From positions 1 to 64,000 of IMG/VR virus record IMGVR_UViG_3300009684_001510: a DNA stretch of 64,000 bases. One strand, given 5' to 3'. The translations under genes were made by a program, and so were the position numbers. This document shows, one piece after another, positions 6,295-13,921 of the stretch. How positions within the stretch are numbered: the stretch's first letter is position 1; each line of letters starts with the position of its first letter. The notes below the pieces were generated by a model. That model was not told the DNA's origin and ran no database searches. It saw only the letters and a list, made by a program, of their open reading frames with translations. The stretch comes from a virus.

Positions 6295-8226
6295 TTAAGC
6301 AGCCTTTTTAGCTTGCTCAGTTGTTTCTTTAAAATCTACATCAACTATATTATCATCTGCGGGTTTCTCAGACTCGCCAGATGCGGTTTTTTCTTCCTCT
6401 TCTGCTTTAAGTTTTGCAGCAGTAATAGAACCCATGCATTCGTAAAGAGTTGAAATACTTTTTTGTATTGCTTCAACATCGTCCCCCTTGACAGCATCGT
6501 TGATACCTTTGATTGCATCTTCAACCTTGGTCTTTTCTTCAGGTGGAACTTTATCGCCGTATTTTTCAATATCATCTTTAAATCCGTGAACAGTAGATTC
6601 GGCAGTATTTCGAGCATCAACTAACGCACGTTGCGTTTTATCTGCTTCTGCATTGAGTTCAGCATCTTTGATCATATCTTGGATTTCCGATTCACTCAAA
6701 CCACTGTTAGATTTAATGGTGATTTTGTTTTCTTTACCAGTATTTTTATCTTTGGCACTTACGTGCATGATACCATTTGCGTCAATATCAAATGTAATTT
6801 CAATTTGAGGAATTCCCCGACGTGCAGGTGGAATTCCTTCTAGATTAAATTCACCTAACAATTTGTTATGTTGTACAAACTCGCGCTCGCCTTGGAATGC
6901 TTTGATAGTAACAGCTGGCTGATTGTCGTCAGCAGTTGAAAACGTTTGTGAGGCCTTAGTAGGGATAGTTGTATTCTTTTGAATCAACTTGGCCATTACG
7001 CCACCCTGTGTTTCAATACCAAGACTCAACGGAGTAACGTCTAGCAATAAAACGTCATTACGTCCACCACCTAGAACATCACCTTGGATAGCTGCACCTG
7101 CGGCCACTGCTTCGTCTGGGTTAACATCTTTACGTGGTGCTTTGCCAAACAATTTTTCAACTGTTTCAACAACTTTGGGCATACGTGTCATACCACCAAC
7201 GAGGATAACTTCATCGATATCACTGGCAGTAACGCCTGCATCTGCCATAGCAGTTTTACAAGGTGCAACACTACGCTGAATTAGTTCTTCAACAAGTTGT
7301 TCTAATTTAGCACGGGTGATCTTAACATTCATATGTTTCGGACCGCTTGCATCTGCTGTGATATAAGGCAAGTTAACATCTGTTTGTGCAGAACTTGAAA
7401 GTTCAATCTTGGCTTTTTCAGCAGCTTCTTTCAAACGCTGAAGCGCCAGCATGTCCTTCTTAAGATCAACGCCCGAGTCTTTCTTAAATTCATTAACCAA
7501 GAAATCCATAATACGTTGGTCAAAGTCTTCACCACCCAAGAACGTATCGCCGTTAGTACTCAGTACTTCAATTTGTTTATCGCCGTCGATGTGTGCAATT
7601 TCAATAATACTAACATCAAATGTACCACCACCCAAGTCGTAAACTGCAATCTTACGATCTCTTTTATCAGTTTTATCAACGCCATACGCAAGAGCTGCCG
7701 CAGTTGGTTCGTTGATAATACGTAGAACTTCAAGTCCTGCAATTAAACCAGCGTCTTTAGTTGCCTGTCTTTGACTGTCATTAAAGTATGCAGGAACTGT
7801 GATAACTGCTTGTGTAACTTCGTGTCCTAGATAATCCTCTGCTGTCTTTTTCATTTTACGTAGCACTTCTGCACTAATTTGTGGAGGTGCCAGTTTTTCA
7901 TTATTCACATCTATCCAAGCATCGCCGTTTTCTGCTTCTACAATTTTGTAGGGCATTAGGTCAATGTCTTTTTGCACAGCTTCTTCTTTAAATTTACGTC
8001 CAATTAGACGTTTAGCTGCATAGATTGTATTTTTTGGATTTGTAACTGCTTGGCGTTTTGCGCTAGCACCTACAAGGATCTCATCATTGGCATATGCAAC
8101 AATACTTGGGGTAGTGCGATTGCCTTCTGAATTTTCTATAATTTTTGTGACGCCATTTTCAATAACTGCCACACAGGAATTTGTAGTTCCAAGGTCGATA
8201 CCTATAACATGATTTCTTTTGCTCAT
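6295..8226 (-). CDS. dnaK: DnaK (Hsp70) molecular chaperone, full length
   Basis: 643 residues, full bacterial length. Nucleotide-binding domain: [13 protein letters not shown] (9-21), [41 protein letters not shown] and [13 protein letters not shown]. Substrate domain: [14 protein letters not shown] linker and strands, then the helical lid; the C-terminus ends with an EEVD-like acidic tail (NIVDVDFKE). All motifs are intact, so an active ATPase is expected. No DnaJ or GrpE is in the window, so it would need host co-chaperones. It has its own sigma-70 promoter, a hairpin-rich leader and an AAGGAG ribosome site, and heads the dnaK-hsp20-clpS-heme oxygenase-bilin reductase cluster. The tail resembles betaproteobacterial DnaK, a weak host hint. 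Confidence 0.97.
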   Translation of the reverse strand: MSKRNHVIGIDLGTTNSCVAVIENGVTKIIENSEGNRTTPSIVAYANDEILVGASAKRQAVTNPKNTIYAAKRLIGRKFKEEAVQKDIDLMPYKIVEAENGDAWIDVNNEKLAPPQISAEVLRKMKKTAEDYLGHEVTQAVITVPAYFNDSQRQATKDAGLIAGLEVLRIINEPTAAALAYGVDKTDKRDRKIAVYDLGGGTFDVSIIEIAHIDGDKQIEVLSTNGDTFLGGEDFDQRIMDFLVNEFKKDSGVDLKKDMLALQRLKEAAEKAKIELSSSAQTDVNLPYITADASGPKHMNVKITRAKLEQLVEELIQRSVAPCKTAMADAGVTASDIDEVILVGGMTRMPKVVETVEKLFGKAPRKDVNPDEAVAAGAAIQGDVLGGGRNDVLLLDVTPLSLGIETQGGVMAKLIQKNTTIPTKASQTFSTADDNQPAVTIKAFQGEREFVQHNKLLGEFNLEGIPPARRGIPQIEITFDIDANGIMHVSAKDKNTGKENKITIKSNSGLSESEIQDMIKDAELNAEADKTQRALVDARNTAESTVHGFKDDIEKYGDKVPPEEKTKVEDAIKGINDAVKGDDVEAIQKSISTLYECMGSITAAKLKAEEEEKTASGESEKPADDNIVDVDFKETTEQAKKAA

Positions 8227-8249
8227 TAATTTCTCCTTAGTAAGTGAGC

Positions 8250-8288
8250 GGGCATTGTGCCCATGTAAAAGCCATAAGGTCTTTTACA
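8250..8288 (-). other. Hairpins in dnaK leader
   Basis: The predicted 65-nt leader begins with a long stem (TGTAAAAGCC, loop, GG, bulge, CTTTTACA; 8264-8288) at its 5' end, then GGGCA-N3-TGCCC (8250-8262), then the AAGGAG ribosome site. The first could protect the 5' end; the second is shared with the hsp20 leader. Confidence 0.6.
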
Positions 8289-8297
8289 GCTTTATTT

Positions 8298-8326
8298 ATT
8301 ATACCACTATAATAAATAATTGTCAA
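8298..8326 (-). promoter_or_regulatory. Consensus sigma-70 promoter of dnaK
   Basis: TTGACA (8321-8326) and TATAAT (8298-8303) with a 17-nt spacer, matching consensus at all 12 positions. Predicted start near 8291. The -35 box overlaps the stop codon of the upstream gene. No sigma-32-type heat-shock promoter was seen, so control seems to be early-phage rather than host heat shock. Confidence 0.85.
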
Positions 8327-8604
8327 TTGATTGTATCATCAATATGATCTGATGCTCTTGGCACCTGATCAATAAACTTGTCTTTGTATTCTTTTTTACC
8401 TCCTTCTACATCATAGGTAGATTCGGTGTTGGCTATGGCTTTGTATATAGGGTGCAATAGTTTATCCATAATCCTACGTGCCATTTCTTCCAATACTCGA
8501 TCTACATCTTTGCCCTGTGCAATCTGCATCATAGCGTGGCCGTGTTCAAACATGCGGACACGGTTGCTCCACGATTCCATAGATTCGTTGGGATTAGGTT
8601 TCAC
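8323..8604 (-). CDS. Small helical protein resembling glutamyl-tRNA reductase dimerisation domain
   Basis: 93 residues from a GTG start, five nt after the preceding reading frame. The core MMQIAQGKDVDRVLEEMARR...DKLLHPIYKAI has the pattern of the C-terminal dimerisation domain of glutamyl-tRNA reductase (HemA), in which a helix pair with L-x2-G-x3-E-x-V-L-E-x-L-A and K-L-L-H-x-P is conserved. The catalytic and NADPH domains are absent. Family homology is my inference from pattern. Its position just before the heme oxygenase-bilin reductase cluster is notable, but it could equally be a generic phage protein that borrows the fold. Confidence 0.5.
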   Translation of the reverse strand: MKPNPNESMESWSNRVRMFEHGHAMMQIAQGKDVDRVLEEMARRIMDKLLHPIYKAIANTESTYDVEGGKKEYKDKFIDQVPRASDHIDDTIN

Positions 8605-8608
8605 ACGG

Positions 8609-8701
8609 TCACGACCACTTTAAAATAAACATTGTAGCATCTCTAGGGTCTTTGAACAACCACTGTCCTTTCGACAACTTATATTCATCTTTGAAATACA
8701 A
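8609..8701 (-). pseudogene. Remnant or very short member of the FILKW family
   Basis: A 30-codon frame with only a TTG start and a stop codon four codons upstream. It ends DPRDATMFILKWS, nearly identical to the C-terminus of the gene at 8965 (DERDRTMFILKWS) and similar to that at 8714 (KDAVNFILKWV). It is either the surviving C-terminus of a decayed paralogue or a tiny gene with a TTG start. I favour a remnant. Confidence 0.45.
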
Positions 8702-8713
8702 TTTCTTATCTTA

Positions 8714-8968
8714 CTATACCCATTTTAAAATAAAATTAACAGCATCTTTTTTAGATTTAAAAATAAAATCTCTACCATTGCGCTCATAATTTTTAACATT
8801 TTCTTCTAGCCAATAAGTTATGTCTATTGCATGTTTATTATCTTGAAATCTTGATATACTAACACAAGTCCAGCCTTGGGCTTTAAGCATATTCCACATA
8901 ACGTCTTGATCAATTGCTTCTTGCATTTCTTTAGCAATCTTAGTTAGTATTTGATCTTGTAAATTCAT
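8714..8968 (-). CDS. Conserved small phage protein, FILKW family
   Basis: 84 residues from the ATG at 8968, chosen over one two codons upstream because it overlaps the previous stop (ATGA). The N-terminal half (MNLQDQILTKIAKEMQEAID) is a helix followed by VMWNMLKAQGWTCVSI; the C-terminus is FKSKKDAVNFILKWV. I have seen this arrangement in many T4-like aquatic phages, without a known function. It is soluble, with no membrane segment. Transcribed with the neighbouring overlapping genes. Confidence 0.65.
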   Translation of the reverse strand: MNLQDQILTKIAKEMQEAIDQDVMWNMLKAQGWTCVSISRFQDNKHAIDITYWLEENVKNYERNGRDFIFKSKKDAVNFILKWV

Positions 8969-9270
8969 GACCATTTCAAAATAAACATAGTACGATCACG
9001 TTCATCACGGAACCAATACTTTTGATCACTACCAACCCAACGAGCGTTTTCTGTAAACCAATTACAATTGCCCATTGTTTCTATTAACCAATTGGTCATC
9101 TCTTGAAATTCTGTCGTAGAGTAGTAGTAAGGTCGAACCCAATAGGGCCATTTAAGTTGAGTATCGGCATATCCAGTTTCGAGGTATTTCGCATTTGTAT
9201 AATAATAGACATCGTACGAAGAATCTATTAACATGTCTCTTGAGGCGGACAAGGCACGTTTCTTAAGCAT
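8965..9270 (-). CDS. Conserved small phage protein, FILKW family
   Basis: 101 residues from the ATG at 9270, which overlaps the stop of the upstream gene; longer readings of this frame run antisense through that gene and are not credible. Tyr- and Trp-rich middle, C-terminus RDERDRTMFILKWS. A paralogue of the neighbours at 8714 and 9263, which share an aromatic residue, a charged spacer and a terminal hydrophobic-Lys-Trp strand. Function unknown. Confidence 0.6.
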   Translation of the reverse strand: MLKKRALSASRDMLIDSSYDVYYYTNAKYLETGYADTQLKWPYWVRPYYYSTTEFQEMTNWLIETMGNCNWFTENARWVGSDQKYWFRDERDRTMFILKWS

Positions 9271-9520
9271 TGAACATCTTACCAACATGTTCCACTGCGA
9301 GTCTGTCGTCTGGAACAATTTGAGCATTCCACATGATTGCCATGACCAATGCATCCTTGTTGCTTTCAAAGATGAAATCCATATATATCTCGTTGGCATG
9401 GGCAAAAAACTTTCCGCCAGGCAAACCAAATCGTTCGATTGCCCAAGCACAGACGTTGCCCCACCAGACGCCCTTATCTGTTTCAATGGTCCAAGGTATT
9501 CTTACAGTGCTAGACATCAT
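9263..9520 (-). CDS. Conserved small phage protein, FILKW-like
   Basis: 85 residues. FIFESNKDALVMAIMWN near 50-66 is the same module as in the two downstream genes, here followed by a 20-residue tail. A conserved-looking VWWGNVCAWAIERFGLPGG segment precedes it. The start codon overlaps the stop of the 37-residue gene upstream, and the 3' end overlaps the start of the next gene by 8 bp. Function unknown. Confidence 0.6.
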   Translation of the reverse strand: MMSSTVRIPWTIETDKGVWWGNVCAWAIERFGLPGGKFFAHANEIYMDFIFESNKDALVMAIMWNAQIVPDDRLAVEHVGKMFNA

Positions 9521-9630
9521 GCCTCCACAATTCTATACTGAGAGTTTGGATAATTTTCCTGCAACCATTCCAACATACCTTCCTCACAGGGCAGTCGAAT
9601 AGAATCAAATTTGTTAGTAATGTATCTCAT
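9517..9630 (-). CDS. Small protein, 37 aa, unknown
   Basis: 37 residues, MRYITNKFDSIRLP to YPNSQYRIVEA. AAGGA lies 6 nt before the ATG, and its stop overlaps the next ATG (ATGA). Charged, soluble, predicted alpha/beta. It fits the coupled chain of small genes; no family recognised. Confidence 0.6.
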   Translation of the reverse strand: MRYITNKFDSIRLPCEEGMLEWLQENYPNSQYRIVEA

Positions 9631-9637
9631 TTTATCC

Positions 9638-10033
9638 TTAATATAAATGTGGTTCTACTGTGTGTTCATCTTTTAGAATCAACATGACTTCTTCTTTGCT
9701 GGTATAGATCAACCGGTGTTCTTCCAAAATACTTCTACGTTGCTCTTCATCACAGCTGGACCAAAACAAAATCTGTTTATGACTGCCACGTGCTACTTCT
9801 GGTACTGTGCTGTCAATCCAACCCACTAAGGCCTTGAACGCAGGAACAGTATTGCCAGGATGGCTACGTCGGATTGCTTTGGCAAAGTCGTTGCACAGGA
9901 TTGCCTCAAAACAGCCGCCTGGTCTAAAACCCCAGACTAGATAGTTGTAAAACGGTTCAGCAAACTCCTCGGGCACATCCCAACGTTTAAAGGTTTGCAA
10001 GAGTTTGTTTCTACTGTGGACTGTTAGTTTCAT
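9638..10033 (-). CDS. Conserved phage protein of unknown function
   Basis: 131 residues. The block FYNYLVWGFRPGGCFEAILCNDFAKAI and the following AFKALVGWIDSTVPEVARGS recur in T4-like and jumbo phage proteins I recall, always without a function. The C-terminus (IYTSKEEVMLILKDE) loosely echoes the module of the neighbouring small genes. The start overlaps the preceding stop by 4 bp. Confidence 0.6.
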   Translation of the reverse strand: MKLTVHSRNKLLQTFKRWDVPEEFAEPFYNYLVWGFRPGGCFEAILCNDFAKAIRRSHPGNTVPAFKALVGWIDSTVPEVARGSHKQILFWSSCDEEQRRSILEEHRLIYTSKEEVMLILKDEHTVEPHLY

Positions 10034-10284
10034 TCTTCAACTCCAAAATGTTTGCTAATACCATGCCCTGCTTCCAACGAAGCCATATCCCACGTGTGTC
10101 CAAGCCGCTGTCTTACTTCATCTTCTTCGTACGGACAAGGGGTTGCTCGTGCAATGCGGGCGCATTCTTTCACAATCAACTCGGCGAACTTTTCTTTGTC
10201 AAAGATCCATCCTTCGCCACTGTTGGATGTTGGTTCAATACGAGTAGTAGCCTGTTCAGCAAGTTGTCTAATTCGTTCGTTCAT
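10030..10284 (-). CDS. MNERI-family small phage protein
   Basis: 84 residues: MNERIRQLAEQA, then FDKEKFAELIVKECARIAR and a C-terminal GISKHFGVEE. This is a common small phage family of unknown role. It is a clear paralogue of the next gene (10281-10490), sharing MNERI, AELI(V/I)KEC and KHFGVE. Overlaps both neighbours by 4 bp. Confidence 0.7.
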   Translation of the reverse strand: MNERIRQLAEQATTRIEPTSNSGEGWIFDKEKFAELIVKECARIARATPCPYEEDEVRQRLGHTWDMASLEAGHGISKHFGVEE

Positions 10285-10490
10285 AGCTCAACTCCAAAAT
10301 GTTTCATAAGAGCCTGATATCCGTTTGGACTAGCAGTTGCTTTACCAACAACATCAATACATTCTTTAATAATCAACTCGGCAGTACGATTTTGAATTTC
10401 TTTGATTTTATCGTAGCCCAACGCCACCCAAGTCTCGGGCACTATCTCATCTAGCACCTGTCCTGTGATTTGTTTAATTCGTTCGTTCAT
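10281..10490 (-). CDS. MNERI-family small phage protein, paralogue
   Basis: 69 residues from the ATG at 10490, chosen because the frame then opens MNERIKQITGQ like its paralogue and a GAGGT site overlaps the end of the upstream phosphoesterase gene. Shares TAELIIKEC and MKHFGVEL with the gene at 10030. A tandem duplication. Function unknown. Confidence 0.7.
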   Translation of the reverse strand: MNERIKQITGQVLDEIVPETWVALGYDKIKEIQNRTAELIIKECIDVVGKATASPNGYQALMKHFGVEL

Positions 10491-10491
10491 A

Positions 10492-11319
10492 TCATACCTC
10501 AATTGTAAAGTTTGGATCAAAACCATTACCGGATTCCCATGGAATATATCCTCTGGGATTACTTATTACTCTTGTCGTTCCTATATTGTAACTTACTGGG
10601 TCATGCATGTGACCGTGAAGAAAGTATTTTATATTAGGAAAATCTAAAATAAACTCACTCATGTCACTAGCATAGGCACCATTACTAGTAGTCTCATGTT
10701 TATACTTTTCATGTATACTCATGTAGCTAGGAGCCATATGTGTAATAATCACAAAAGGTTTATCTCTGTTCATTTCCAACACAGACTTAAAATACTGTTT
10801 GGTCTTACGATGAATAGCCACAGTATGTTCCGGTGTCAATTTATGATAGAGACTTTTAGCAGGATAGAAGTTTTGAATAACCTTGTAGTCATTTATAAAA
10901 CTTCTCATGGAATGAAGGGTAATAGGATCACCCTTGTTCATGTCGGTCCATAATGTAGCACCCATGAACATGACACCTTCATACTCTACTACTTCATCTT
11001 CCAGAATGGTCACGTTGGGGGGCATCAAGGATTTTAAATCATTATAAGTTTTATCCAATCTATGATTATAGAATTCGTGATTTCCTAGCACATAGAACAC
11101 TTTCTTATATTTGGCACATTCGTGATAAAAGAAATCATAGGCATTCAATCCACCGGGAGTATAAGGAACTACGCGGGTGCTGTGAAAGTCCTTTTTGAGA
11201 GTTCGGTATTCACAGATATCTCCGGCTAATATCAATAAATCTCCTCCGGGAAGTGATTGGTATCCAAATTCAAGGTGAATATCGGAAACAAGGGATGCGT
11301 TAATTTTAGTGTTTATCAT
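10492..11319 (-). CDS. Calcineurin-like metallophosphoesterase
   Basis: 275 residues. Motifs in order: SDIHLEFG (13-20), LAGDICEY (31-38), VLGNHEFYN (near 97), ITHMAPS (near 196) and LHGHMHDP (near 238), the full dimetal set. Related to phage and bacterial phosphoesterases of unknown substrate; it is not closely similar to the LpxH-like one at 129. The ATG overlaps the preceding stop (ATGA), so translation is probably coupled. Confidence 0.85.
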   Translation of the reverse strand: MINTKINASLVSDIHLEFGYQSLPGGDLLILAGDICEYRTLKKDFHSTRVVPYTPGGLNAYDFFYHECAKYKKVFYVLGNHEFYNHRLDKTYNDLKSLMPPNVTILEDEVVEYEGVMFMGATLWTDMNKGDPITLHSMRSFINDYKVIQNFYPAKSLYHKLTPEHTVAIHRKTKQYFKSVLEMNRDKPFVIITHMAPSYMSIHEKYKHETTSNGAYASDMSEFILDFPNIKYFLHGHMHDPVSYNIGTTRVISNPRGYIPWESGNGFDPNFTIEV

Positions 11320-11669
11320 GTTATCTTTACCTTATATGTTTCTGCTCTATCACTATATAATTGATGACCCCGCTGTCTAATTAAGTCTGCTGTTTCTTGC
11401 GGGCATTCATTCCATTGTTTCCACCAAAATGTTTCATCCATCTCTTTGGTGCAATCAATGGCATAGATTTCATAATGCCTGTGTGTATTAAATCTAGCCC
11501 GCAATAACAAACTTCGAACAATATTGTCAAGAGGGTTTGGTATAGTTGTTTCGTCTTTTAGTAAACGCATTGTATTATCTCTGTCAACATGTTCATACTG
11601 AGAGATGGGTATAATTGCTTCGATACCTAACCGATCCCAACTAAATATAAATGCATTTTGCGTTGACAT
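11316..11669 (-). CDS. Conserved phage protein, 117 aa, on a probable leaderless mRNA
   Basis: 117 residues from the ATG at 11669 (MSTQNAFIFSWDRLGIEAI). A GTG five codons upstream overlaps the -10 box and is therefore unlikely. The -10 box lies six bases before this ATG, so transcription should begin at the start codon. The sequence has a central KDETTIPNPLDNIVRSLLLRAR and ends near the phosphoesterase start. I do not recognise a function. Confidence 0.65.
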   Translation of the reverse strand: MSTQNAFIFSWDRLGIEAIIPISQYEHVDRDNTMRLLKDETTIPNPLDNIVRSLLLRARFNTHRHYEIYAIDCTKEMDETFWWKQWNECPQETADLIRQRGHQLYSDRAETYKVKIT

Positions 11670-11675
11670 GTTAAT

Positions 11676-11704
11676 ATTATACACTCAACTAATAATTTTG
11701 TCAA
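11676..11704 (-). promoter_or_regulatory. Consensus sigma-70 promoter, leaderless arrangement
   Basis: TTGACA (11699-11704), 17-nt spacer, TATAAT (11676-11681): all 12 positions match. Six bases separate the -10 box from the ATG, placing the expected start on the A of ATG. Confidence 0.85.
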
Positions 11705-11743
11705 GTGATTCTGTCTCACTAACTACTAAAAAGGAACTGTTAC

Positions 11744-12166
11744 ATGATAGCAAAAATTAAAAAAACACTTTGGTTTGCCGCAGGGATATTATTCTTAGGT
11801 ATAGCCTATATTGGTGTAATTGTTCCGGGCATCCCATGGTCTACCCCCAGTTTAATTGCCACCTATTGCTTTGCTCGTAGTAGTAAACGGTTTCATGACT
11901 ACATGATAAATCATAAATTATTTGGACCTTTTATCCGAGATTGGCAAGAAGGTAGCGTATTTCCAACCAAAGGTAAATGGTTTATGTTTATTAGTATGGA
12001 TGTTAGCCTTGTATTATTTTATCTAGCAACTCAAAATTGGAAAGCCACCATGGGTATGGGTATATTCTTTGCACTGATCATACTCTGGGCAAGTCGTTTG
12101 CCGGGTAGTAGGGAAGAAGCCGAACGCAGAAAAGAATCCGGCCAAAAATTGGGTTGGTTCAAATAA
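11744..12166 (+). CDS. DUF454 (YbaN-like) inner membrane protein
   Basis: 140 residues with membrane segments near 8-30, 31-45 and a pair at 85-112. The N-terminal FLGIAYIGVIVPGIPWSTPSLIATYCFARSS is the DUF454/YbaN signature (L-G-x-G-x-V-x-P-G-x-P-x-T-x-F-x-L-x-A), and NHKLFGPFIRDWQ follows. The host family has no firm function. It is the only rightward gene in this area, with AAGGA before the ATG, divergent from the leaderless gene. Confidence 0.85.
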   Translation: MIAKIKKTLWFAAGILFLGIAYIGVIVPGIPWSTPSLIATYCFARSSKRFHDYMINHKLFGPFIRDWQEGSVFPTKGKWFMFISMDVSLVLFYLATQNWKATMGMGIFFALIILWASRLPGSREEAERRKESGQKLGWFK

Positions 12167-12197
12167 TGCTGATTACAATATAATTAAAAAATGTAGA

Positions 12198-12593
12198 TTA
12201 CTTTGTCAAACTTGCTAGACGCTTATATTCTCTAGCAGTAGGATGCACATGATCCTTACTTAACTCTGCAATAGATATAGACTTATCTTCAAACTTATCT
12301 GCAACAATACTCACGGCTTCGGCGGCTGTTTTATTGTTAGCGGGTAATATCCAAACTACGTGTTTAGAACCAATTACTTGTCGTAGTGCAAACAATTCTT
12401 TAAGAGTTTTGATGTTCTTAGAATCATTTGCACCCAAACTGACTACAACCGTATTAGCATTTAGATCACCTGCAATATGCTGATCAACAAACTTGCGACT
12501 TGTAATACCTACAGTAGCATAGGCAATGCACTCCGGACGGTGTTGTGCTATACCAACTGCGATACTATCTCCTAAGATTAGGCACCCTAACAT
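12198..12593 (-). CDS. SGNH/GDSL-type hydrolase
   Basis: 131 residues. LILGDSIAVG at the N-terminus (catalytic Ser10 in GDS), VVSLGANDSKN near 52 (oxyanion Gly and Asn), and DHVHPTAREY near 113 (catalytic Asp and His) complete an SGNH hydrolase. It is short for the family but has every block. Such enzymes deacetylate or deacylate sugars and lipids; in phages they may act on surface glycans. Cytoplasmic, no signal peptide. The ATG shares a base with the stop of the upstream gene. Confidence 0.8.
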   Translation of the reverse strand: MLGCLILGDSIAVGIAQHRPECIAYATVGITSRKFVDQHIAGDLNANTVVVSLGANDSKNIKTLKELFALRQVIGSKHVVWILPANNKTAAEAVSIVADKFEDKSISIAELSKDHVHPTAREYKRLASLTK

Positions 12594-12838
12594 TACATTT
12601 CCTTTAATTTCTTTATATCTTTATGTTTGACTATAATGATGTTGTTTATAACATCGTTAAACTTGATTGGCAAATCTAAATGTATAGTAATACGAGGTCC
12701 TTCGATCTCATTGATCACAGTATCATTACCCACTGTACCAATGAATGGGATTTTATTCCATTTGCCAAATACTCGATCACCTAAGAAATAAGATGGCCAG
12801 TATTTGGTCTTGTTAAAATAATCAGTCTGATTTGCCAT
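12593..12838 (-). CDS. Hypothetical small protein, 81 aa
   Basis: 81 residues from the ATG at 12838 (MANQTDYFNKTKYW), which lies 17 bp inside the end of the upstream gene; the frame extends further but only antisense to better-supported coding. Beta-rich with RVFGKWNKIPFIGTVGND, resembling a small SH3- or Sm-like fold, followed by ITIHLDLPIKF. Family unknown. Confidence 0.6.
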   Translation of the reverse strand: MANQTDYFNKTKYWPSYFLGDRVFGKWNKIPFIGTVGNDTVINEIEGPRITIHLDLPIKFNDVINNIIIVKHKDIKKLKEM

Positions 12839-13109
12839 ACGTTTCCCAACAATTGTTCTTGTAATCCCAATGACGGCTGTCATAGATACTGATATCCAAT
12901 TGATAACCAAATAGTCCTAATTCAAAACGAACACCTGCATGGTCATGTTGTACAGTCCAATTAAACTCAATTCGAAATAGTTCCGGAGTTTTCATAAACT
13001 GAACTTCCCAGAATTTATGCTGGAAAGGAGTTTTTCCAGACTTGCACCAACGGCTCTCAAATCGATCCCACCATTTGGGATTTTGGATATTGAGATTAAG
13101 GTATATCAT
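12822..13109 (-). CDS. Conserved phage protein, 95 aa
   Basis: 95 residues. MIYLNLNIQNPKWWDRF, GKTPFQHKFWEVQF, DHAGVRFELGLFGYQLDISIYDSRHW: this order of motifs is a recurrent T4-like and jumbo phage family of unknown function. Aromatic-rich, soluble. It overlaps the genes on both sides, which supports one transcript. Confidence 0.7.
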   Translation of the reverse strand: MIYLNLNIQNPKWWDRFESRWCKSGKTPFQHKFWEVQFMKTPELFRIEFNWTVQHDHAGVRFELGLFGYQLDISIYDSRHWDYKNNCWETYGKSD

Positions 13110-13330
13110 ACAATGTGACCAAGCACTTGGTAAATCAACCGATCCAATTCTATTTGGTAATCGTGATTACCTAGACGGCGTTTGAGCCAGATCTTTTCTA
13201 CTAAATCTTTAATGTTTGATGGATTACTCACTTGCATTAAACCGCGTGATTCTAGTTCGTCAATCAATTCAGAGTCGTCAAACTCTTCCAAGTCAACTTC
13301 AACTTCTGTATAAACTGTTTTATAGGTCAT
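13106..13330 (-). CDS. Conserved small acidic phage protein
   Basis: 74 residues. VEVDLEEFDDSELIDELESRGL in the first half is typical of a widespread small phage family; the second half is helical (IWLKRRLGNHDYQIELDRLI). Function unknown. Overlaps the next gene by 4 bp. Confidence 0.7.
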   Translation of the reverse strand: MTYKTVYTEVEVDLEEFDDSELIDELESRGLMQVSNPSNIKDLVEKIWLKRRLGNHDYQIELDRLIYQVLGHIV

Positions 13331-13331
13331 A

Positions 13332-13862
13332 TTATCTTTCTCTTATTTTAAGTTTAGCGTAGATGTTTTGCACACCTACACTTTGCCGAATAGCATCCTG
13401 CAGAGCATCGTGTTTGGCACCCTGTGGCATCTCTGGATCATAGCCTAGATCGAACAGTGTGCGAGTGTCACGTAGTTGCCAATAGTTCCAAGGCAGTGGT
13501 TTGCCAAGCTGACTATAGATATCTTGGATAATCATTAAGTCAAAGGTAGCACCGTGACTCCAAAATGTGTCACATCCCCAAGCAAACTTGTGGAATTGGT
13601 CGATAGCATCGACTAAAGGAATTCTGCCTTCTTCGCTGAATGCTTCTTCCATAATTACTGGATCTTGCCGCCCCCACCATTCCAAAGTTTTTGGATCCAC
13701 TTCTCTACCCAATGCATCTTGATCGTCAATATTAATTTTAAAATAGAGCTTGTCCCCGTATCCGTTTCCATATGGATTAAAGTGTACCGCACCTAGGGAT
13801 AATACAGTAGCTTTTGGAGAGACTGCCATAGTCTCTAAATCTAGCATCATATGACGAGACAT
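13332..13862 (-). CDS. DexA-like 3'-5' exonuclease (DEDD)
   Basis: 176 residues. MMLDLET (Asp8, Glu10) is Exo I, SHGATFDLMII (near 101) is Exo II and GAKHDALQDA (near 148) is Exo III with His and Asp, so this is the DEDDh arrangement seen in T4 DexA and Rv2179c-like enzymes. It likely degrades single strands or RNA in nucleic-acid turnover. A possible weaker promoter lies upstream (TTGACA at 13912-13917, TAAACT at 13889-13894, 17-nt spacer). Confidence 0.85.
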   Translation of the reverse strand: MSRHMMLDLETMAVSPKATVLSLGAVHFNPYGNGYGDKLYFKINIDDQDALGREVDPKTLEWWGRQDPVIMEEAFSEEGRIPLVDAIDQFHKFAWGCDTFWSHGATFDLMIIQDIYSQLGKPLPWNYWQLRDTRTLFDLGYDPEMPQGAKHDALQDAIRQSVGVQNIYAKLKIRER

Positions 13863-13921
13863 AAATTACTTTCTATATGTAAAAGTATAGTTTAACAGGA
13901 TATATTATATTTGTCAACCGC

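Noticed and set aside
9271-9486. Upstream extension of the gene ending at 8965
   Set aside because: It only reads through the 9263-9520 gene in another frame; the ATG at 9270 overlapping the preceding stop is the better start.
13884-13917. TATACT as the -10 box of the DexA gene
   Set aside because: It would need a 22-nt spacer from TTGACA; only the weaker TAAACT fits 17 nt, so it is noted in the gene entry but not called.
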